Below, one piece after another: positions 58,581-64,000 of a DNA stretch of 64,000 nt; position 1 is the stretch's first letter; each line of letters opens with the position of its first letter. The DNA comes from Paramecium octaurelia. Taxonomy: Eukaryota > Ciliophora > Oligohymenophorea > Peniculida > Parameciidae. The notes beneath the pieces were generated by a model. It had not been told where the DNA came from, made no database searches, and was given only the letters and a program-made list of their open reading frames with translations. The position numbers and the translations under genes are program-made. Location: NCBI GenBank assembly GCA_905182995.1, contig CAJJDP010000034.1, positions 186,001-250,000 of the forward strand, in the 5' to 3' direction.

Positions 58581-59875
58581 ACTTTCGACTCTTTTGCTAT
58601 TATTATTTTAGCTACATTCGGAAAAATTTACTCGTTTCGCATTACTTTTGTTACGCCTGCTAAAAGAAAACAGTTTTAAGAACAAAACATTTAAAATGTA
58701 GATTTAAGTCCATTTTAAGGATTTTATTTATATTGGCCTTAAGCTTTGGTCTATATGATGTTATTATTAATCGCGTTGTTTACTTCAATGAGTTATAAAG
58801 AAAAAGCAGAGGAAATCATAAAAATCTTAGTCTATATAATTTGCATTTTAACATCATTCCATTTTTTCAATGAGATCTTTGGTAAGTTTAGAAATACTCT
58901 TCCATTTTTAGCTTAAAAGATTTATTGCCTAAAAATTAGGGATTATTTCTCAATTGTATTATCAGCTCTCCTGCTATACTTCTATCTTTATTATGAGCAG
59001 CCATGGTTTGTATGTATTATTTGATAACTACTCTTAGGTTAGTAATCTTTTATCAATTTGTATTTTAGGATCTTTGATAAAATTATTCAAAATAACATCC
59101 CTAAAACATGCTCTCTAATTTTTTGTTCCCCTTATGATTGTTGATATATTTTGTTCCATTTATTTGGGTTAAACTGTCAGATATGAATGGGATAGCGTTG
59201 CATTGAGATATTTCAACACCCCATTATCAGCATAATTTCCTTATATTCGATATATATACAAGAAAAAATGTGCCTGGGTATCTATTTTCAATTTGCTATT
59301 TCCTGGTAATTTGTGAGACTACTTATTAGGGTTCTTTTTGGGCTATGTAAATAGATTTGACAAATATAAATAGACATATGTCTACGAAATTATTGCCTTC
59401 TTTGGATTACTTGTAGGACTCCTTTTTTGGGTTCTAATTTAATACATTTTTTCATTTCCTCTTCCAACGTAACTAACAACTAATATTAAAGCTCAATCTT
59501 CACAGAAGTGTTGATGGTCTTAACTACTGCTTTGGTAGCAGTCTAGAGAAATGAATTCAATATATTTTACTCTGGGAACTTCTATGATCAGATACTCATG
59601 GATCCTTTCAAAAATGATATTGCCCTTTAAGAACCTACAACGGTGGAAATGTTTGGATTAGGCACTACCACTTAAGTTATTAACAAGGACGCTGTATAAT
59701 AATAAGATCTAGTGACTAGAGGAGAATAAGGTTTAATATTTAATAATCAACTCTTTGCTGGACTGGCTTCCATTAATCGGTCTTAATAATAAAATGTTTT
59801 ATAATCAAAACAATAAAGTCAATATCAAAAATATTGAAAACAATATTGTATTTTATTAAAAATTACATTATATAA
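58581..59875 (+). repeat. direct repeat copy B: duplicated 3' part of the SPP-like gene (assembly artefact)
   Basis: Exact repeat of 57285-58579, with the copied stop codon at 59835-59837. It lacks the start codon, signal peptide and lumenal domain, so it should not be counted as a second gene. Sequence after 59875 is unique and continues to the next gene. Absence of any mismatch over 1.3 kb of partly noncoding DNA argues against an old natural duplication. Confidence 0.9.
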
Positions 59876-60260
59876 AATTTCATTAATATATAATATTAAA
59901 ATAATGATAATAAGGTCTTCTTTCTCCATTTTATTAAATTTTAAGGCTTAATATTATCTTGCTACTTGTATTTATGAAGATCCCTTTTTATCATCAGAAC
60001 ATTAATTTGAAATATTCTAAGAAGAAATTATAGGAACAAATCAAATTGCGATTAATTAATTAATTATAAGGTTTGAAGTCAAAAATATTTTTATTATAGA
60101 TAGAAATAATAACCCTGAAAATATTAACTTCTTAAATAATAGCCCATTTATTAAATAATAAATAATTACTTTTTCCAGGATCATTTAATTAAAAATCTCA
60201 ATTAAGTAATTTTGCACACTTTTTTTGATTTTGTAATAATCAACAATATTAATAATAAAA
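59876..60260. other. 385-bp AT-rich intergenic region
   Basis: Very AT-rich, with runs such as TTAATTAATTAATTA near 60055. Some plus-strand stretches are free of TGA (for example around 59960-60050) but have no start or recognisable composition. It may include the 5' region of the repeat gene. No RNA gene seen. Confidence 0.45.
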
Positions 60261-62917
60261 ATGAAGAAGACTAAATAAATTAAAAGCTAATAAATTAAGA
60301 GTGAATAAATTAGGAGTGAATAAATTAAGAGTGAATAAATTAGGAGTGAATAAATTAAGAGTAATTTCTAAAACATATTATAAATTATCTAGAAGCAATA
60401 TCTATAAGAGAAGTACAAGAAGTTGAAAACTAACTGCTTAAATAAAAGCATTGCTAAGTTTTAGGCTTTTTGAAGCATGAATAAAGATTATATCAAAGTG
60501 AAATTACAATTAACTTAAATGGGAATTCAGAATTAGTCTTCGATAAAGATGGAGATGTTCTTCAAATGTAAGGACTCCAGTTCATATTTAGTTAAAAATA
60601 TATTGATCATAATACCATTTCTAATATTAGTCCTAATTTTGAACAACTTAAGAGATTATTTTGGGTTGGTTAGACCAATGAAAAGGGATAGAAGATTGGA
60701 AAATGGAATGCATTTTGGAGAGGTGAAAACCTTAATGTCGGAGGGTTTTACAATGATAAAGGAGAAAAATATGGAAAGTGGATTGAATTATTTGAGAATT
60801 ATTGGGAGTAATAATCAATCAAAATATAAGTAAAGCCCAAATAACATACTAAGGCTAATATGTAGATAATAAGAAACATGGGTATTGGAAAATTCTTTCT
60901 ATTGGCTTAGAAATGTAAATTAGAATTAAATAATAAATTAGCGGGGGTGGAGATTATTTCGACGGAGAAAAAACAGGATATTGGGTTGATATCTTTGAAA
61001 ATTATAGTAGGTTGTAAATCTTATTATATCTTATAGTTGGTGCAAGGTTATGGAGAGAGGGATATATAAGAATGGGAAGAAGATAAAGGAGTGGGTTCAA
61101 ATATATCAGAATAAAATAGTGTTTTTTAAATTCGTTATAATTTAGAGGAGCTGGAACTTATAATGATAATTCAGTTAAAGCAGGAGATTGGACTGATTTG
61201 CATGAAAACTTTTTTGAGTATATTAGAAACTAAAGAGTTTAGTTGGTGTCAAGTGACACATGAAGGAAAGTATAAAAATGGGATCAAAAAAGGCTAGTGG
61301 AAAACAATTTTTGAATAAAAAACAATGTAAGAATTTATTATCATCTTAGAGCATAAGTAACCTACAAAGAAGGAGGAATAAAGGATGGAGATTGGTCTGA
61401 GACTTTTAATAACTTCAGTGTGTAATATTTCTATTAAATTTGATAGAAATAATTAGACAAAATATATTTGCAAGTATAATGATGGGAAACCACTCAAATA
61501 ATTGTACATAATTGATAAATTGACTGCAATGTATGGTTTGAAATAAATAAATAAGTGGGGGTGGCACTTTTAATGAAAATGGAATGAAAAATTGGAAATG
61601 GGTTGAAATACACGAAAATTATTAAGAGTAATCCATATATAAATAAAATATACTAGTTATGGTAGAGTGTTTTATGAAGGAATATATAACAATGACAGAA
61701 AGGAAGGAAAATGGCATAGTATTTATAATGGATATTTAATGTAATTATTTTCTTTGATTAAATATTCAGAGGTGGGGGGAGTTATTAATTTGGATTAAAG
61801 GTTAATAATTGGATTGATTTACATGAACATTTTTAAGAGTAAATTTACAATGCATATATGATGAATAGTTCATGTTAGGTGAGTTTTAAAGGAGAGTACA
61901 AAAACGGAAAGAAGGTTAAAAAGTGGGATACATTTTATAAATAAGATATAAAGTAGTGAAGAATTATTTAATTATTTAGAGGAGGAGGTTTATACGATGA
62001 AAATGAATACAAAAACGGAAGATGGATTATTTTAGATGAAAATTTCGGAAGGTTGCAAATACTACTCTAATTTTATCAGTCTTTGTTAGGTTACTTGGAG
62101 TGGATAATACAGTAAAGGAATAAGATTTGGAAGATGGGAAATCTATTTTAAGGATTAAATTATGTATTTTCAGAGATTTTAATATAAGTGGAGGAGGAAT
62201 CTACGATTATAATGGCATAAAGTAGGGCCAATGGGTTGAGTTACATTCTCAGTTTTGGGAGTAAGATTTATTGATAATTAGTTAATAATGCATCAGATTT
62301 AAGGGAGAGTATTCGGATGGAAGAAAACAAGGATATTGGGAGACATTATAGTAGAATTAAAGAATGTAGAATCAAATATTATTAAATTTAGTGGAGGAGG
62401 ATATTATGATTTAGATGGAATGAAGCAAGGTAAATGGATCCAGTTGCATCAAAAATTTTTGAAGTACTTGTTTAATGCTTAAGAAAAGGTAGAATCTATT
62501 TTTTATTGGGGATTATGTGGATTCAAGAAAAAGTGGAAAATGGGATGCCATATTAGATCAGAGATTAATGTTAATTTATTTTACATATTAGAGGGTGTGG
62601 TTTGTATGAGGATAATGGATAGAAAATAGGATATTGGATAGATTTACATGAGCCTTATATGAAGTACAGAATAGTAATTGATCATAGCTCTTGCATTAGT
62701 TATTTGGGGAAGTACAATGATGGAAAGAAGTATGGAAAATGGAAGACCTTTTTTTAATATCAGCAGATGTATAGGAGGTTGATTATTCACATATAGCGAA
62801 GGAGGGTATTATGATGAAAATGGATACAAAAGTGGAAAATGGATAGAATTGGATGGGAATTAAAACAATTATAGATTGACTAAGGAGACAGAATATAAGG
62901 ATGATATAAGGTAGTGA
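60261..62917 (+). CDS. tandem-repeat protein: ~10 units of a Gly-Gly / Lys-x-Gly-x-Trp repeat
   Basis: ATG 60261 (MKKTKQIKS) to TGA 62915-62917 with many short introns. After an N-terminal 5-residue repeat block and a helical segment (NFEQLKRLFWVGQTNEKGQ), the protein is built of units of ~52 residues repeating every ~205 bp. Each unit has two halves. One is GGGxYxxxGxKxGxWxxLHExF: GGGDYFDGEKTGYWVDIFENY, GGGLYDENEYKNGRW and GGGIYDYNGIKQGQWVELH. The other is YxGxYxxGxKxGxWxxxxxxxxM, e.g. GEYSDGRKQGYWETL. Spacing of Tyr, Gly and Trp resembles MORN-type beta-hairpins but is distinct. Introns of ~24 nt fall between the halves. Exon edges within units are provisional. Confidence 0.72.
60273..60362 (+). 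repeat. six tandem 15-bp units encoding (K/Q/E)QI(K/R)S
   Basis: Six in-frame copies of a 15-bp unit (GAATAAATTAAGAGT and variants alternating AAG/AGG) at the start of the repeat gene. They encode KQIKS, QQIKS, EQIRS, EQIKS, EQIRS, EQIKS. The last four alternate in a 30-bp higher-order pattern. The 15-bp unit length keeps the frame when copies are gained or lost. Confidence 0.9.
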
Positions 62918-63041
62918 AGTTGAATTATTTGTTATAAAATATACATAATATTTACAATTTTGAGTTTCTTTTAAATAGTATTGAGGTTTGAACAAATTTA
63001 TATATAATTGGTATGAGTAATTGATTAATAAATTAAAATAA

Positions 63042-64000
63042 ATGGGGAACACCCAAGGGACACCAAGTGATTTGGACTCATTTAGGAAATATGCTGGACT
63101 AACGATCAAGCATGTTATGATGCTGAGGTACGAGTTTTATAATAGGGATAGGGAACGGTTGGAGATGTTATCGGAGGCGGATTTAAGTATTACAAAGGAT
63201 GCATTTTCGTTGGCGATGAAGACAAAGGAGGAGGAGACTGAAAGGGTATAAGTAATATATATAATAAAGATATTTCGTATATTTGATTTGAGCAGTTCAG
63301 GTAAAATAGAAACATTAGAGTTTGTGTGTGCGTTGTCATTGATGGCCTATGCAAATCTAAGGGTATGTAATAATGATGAGATAGGAAAAATGTGATTTAA
63401 TGTTTGGGTTATATGACTTTGATCGAAATAGAACGATGAATAAATAGGAGTTGATCATATTGATAAAAACAGTTCTAACAACAGTGAATGCGATATCGTC
63501 GAAAGGAGAGTGTTCAATATAAGAGGCAGTTGGGATAGCGTAGGTGATTTTGGATCGATATGACACGAATGGAGATGCCTCAATATCAGCAAAAGAGTTC
63601 TACAGTTTCGTTTCCAAAGATCCTGATATAGTGAAAATGTTATTAAGCTACGGGTTAATATCAATACAGGATTTGAGATTCAATTTTGGTGAGCCATAGA
63701 ATAATGAGTTACCAGTGCCTGAGGCAGACAGCGATTTAGAGAATGAAATATATAAGAGCAGGATAATCAAGACAGCAGAGGATGAAGGAGTGGCTTTGGG
63801 GATAGAGACTTAGATGAAAGGTAATGGAATAGAATAACTGGCTTGGTATTAATAATTAGCAAAGGATAATATGATTATGGATCCAGACGATCCTGAAGAT
63901 GTAAATGGGAATCCACCAAATGCAACTTTGGAGATAGATCATGTCTATGGATTTAGATGTTTTGATACTAGAAACAATATCAAATATTCAACCGAGAATG
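63042..64000 (+). CDS. EF-hand protein with EML-like HELP segment (3' end outside window)
   Basis: ATG 63042 (MGNTQGTPSDLDSF; the MGNxxGT start suggests N-myristoylation). Introns of 24 and 22 nt join the exons. EF-hand loops are visible at DLSSSGKIETLE, DFDRNRTMNKQE and DRYDTNGDASISAKE; the last two have good Ca2+-binding spacing. The frame then runs through a linker to LEIDHVYGFRCFDTRNN at the window edge. This matches the HELP motif (VYGYRGxxxRNNLxY) that opens EML-type WD40 proteins. EMLs bind microtubules, so a Ca2+-responsive microtubule or ciliary protein is inferred. The rest of the WD40 domain should lie beyond 64000. Confidence 0.82.

Noticed and set aside
58581-59875. A second, 5'-truncated SPP-like gene
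   Set aside because: It is an exact copy of 57285-58579 next to an N, best explained as contig overlap; no start codon or lumenal domain.
57285-59875. Long terminal repeats of a mobile element
   Set aside because: No internal element lies between the copies (one N only), and the repeat cuts through a coding region.
1-64000. CRISPR arrays, bacterial operons, insertion sequences, tRNA or rRNA genes
   Set aside because: Sequence is ciliate nuclear; no spaced repeat array, transposase, cloverleaf or rRNA segment was recognised on either strand.

Overview
The window is protein-coding sequence from a ciliate macronuclear genome, most like Paramecium of the aurelia group. Long, recognisable proteins are open only if TAA and TAG are read as glutamine and TGA is the sole stop. 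Genes are interrupted by tiny GT...AG introns of about 19-34 nt, intergenic spaces are often only 17-120 bp, and the DNA is AT-rich. Standard-code ORF calling breaks nearly every gene here. All gene models below were read by eye with TGA-only stops; introns were placed by frame continuity plus GT/AG, so some exon edges are provisional.

Layout. 1-11.2 kb: end of a coiled-coil protein, a TBC Rab-GAP, a poorly coding stretch, a SAM-domain zinc-finger protein, a sperm-tail PG-rich repeat protein, a helical hypothetical, a RING/TRAF zinc-finger protein, a membrane-anchored glycerophosphodiester phosphodiesterase, a frayed reading frame and a small hypothetical. 11.3-18.6 kb (minus): a giant guanylyl cyclase with an N-terminal P4-ATPase-like module. 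18.6-20.5 kb (minus): two helical proteins. 20.6-26.8 kb (plus): the small SUMO-E1-like subunit, a Kelch protein, a PH-kinase and a MORN protein. 27-30.8 kb (minus): a LITAF-type zinc protein, an RCC1/filamin-like/polyQ protein and a GxGRDxYI-repeat protein. 31-38.2 kb: a Myb protein, a TPH coiled-coil protein, a 7TM receptor-like protein, a Sec14-RhoGAP and a hypothetical. 38.3-51.1 kb: two tandem four-domain voltage-gated cation channel genes. 51.1-56.7 kb: GSK3, VPS53, ribosomal protein uL6 (RPL9) and a coiled-coil protein. 56.7-59.9 kb: a signal-peptide-peptidase-like membrane protein whose 3' 1.3 kb is printed twice around a single N, almost certainly an assembly artefact. 60.3-62.9 kb: a gene built from about ten ~205-bp repeats. 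63.0 kb-end: an EF-hand/EML-like protein, cut by the window edge.

How the genes relate. Many products fit ciliate cell-surface and ciliary biology: cation channels, guanylyl cyclase, 7TM receptor, STPG and TPH cilium-type proteins, and an EF-hand/EML protein. Vesicle traffic (TBC, VPS53) and signalling (GSK3, PH-kinase, RhoGAP) are also present. There is no operon logic; neighbours are linked mainly by compact, sometimes shared, promoter regions.

Most interesting: (1) the cyclase's ATPase module keeps the phosphorylation Asp motif but has lost the DGET glutamate; (2) the paired channels carry an Asp ring (DDDD) as selectivity filter and a nearly uncharged domain-I S4, and the second copy has an altered domain-IV filter; (3) the SPP-like protein has lost the GxGD aspartate and the PAL motif, so it looks like a pseudoprotease; (4) the ~205-bp repeat gene has introns repeated with each unit; (5) a run of 16 TAA codons encodes polyglutamine.
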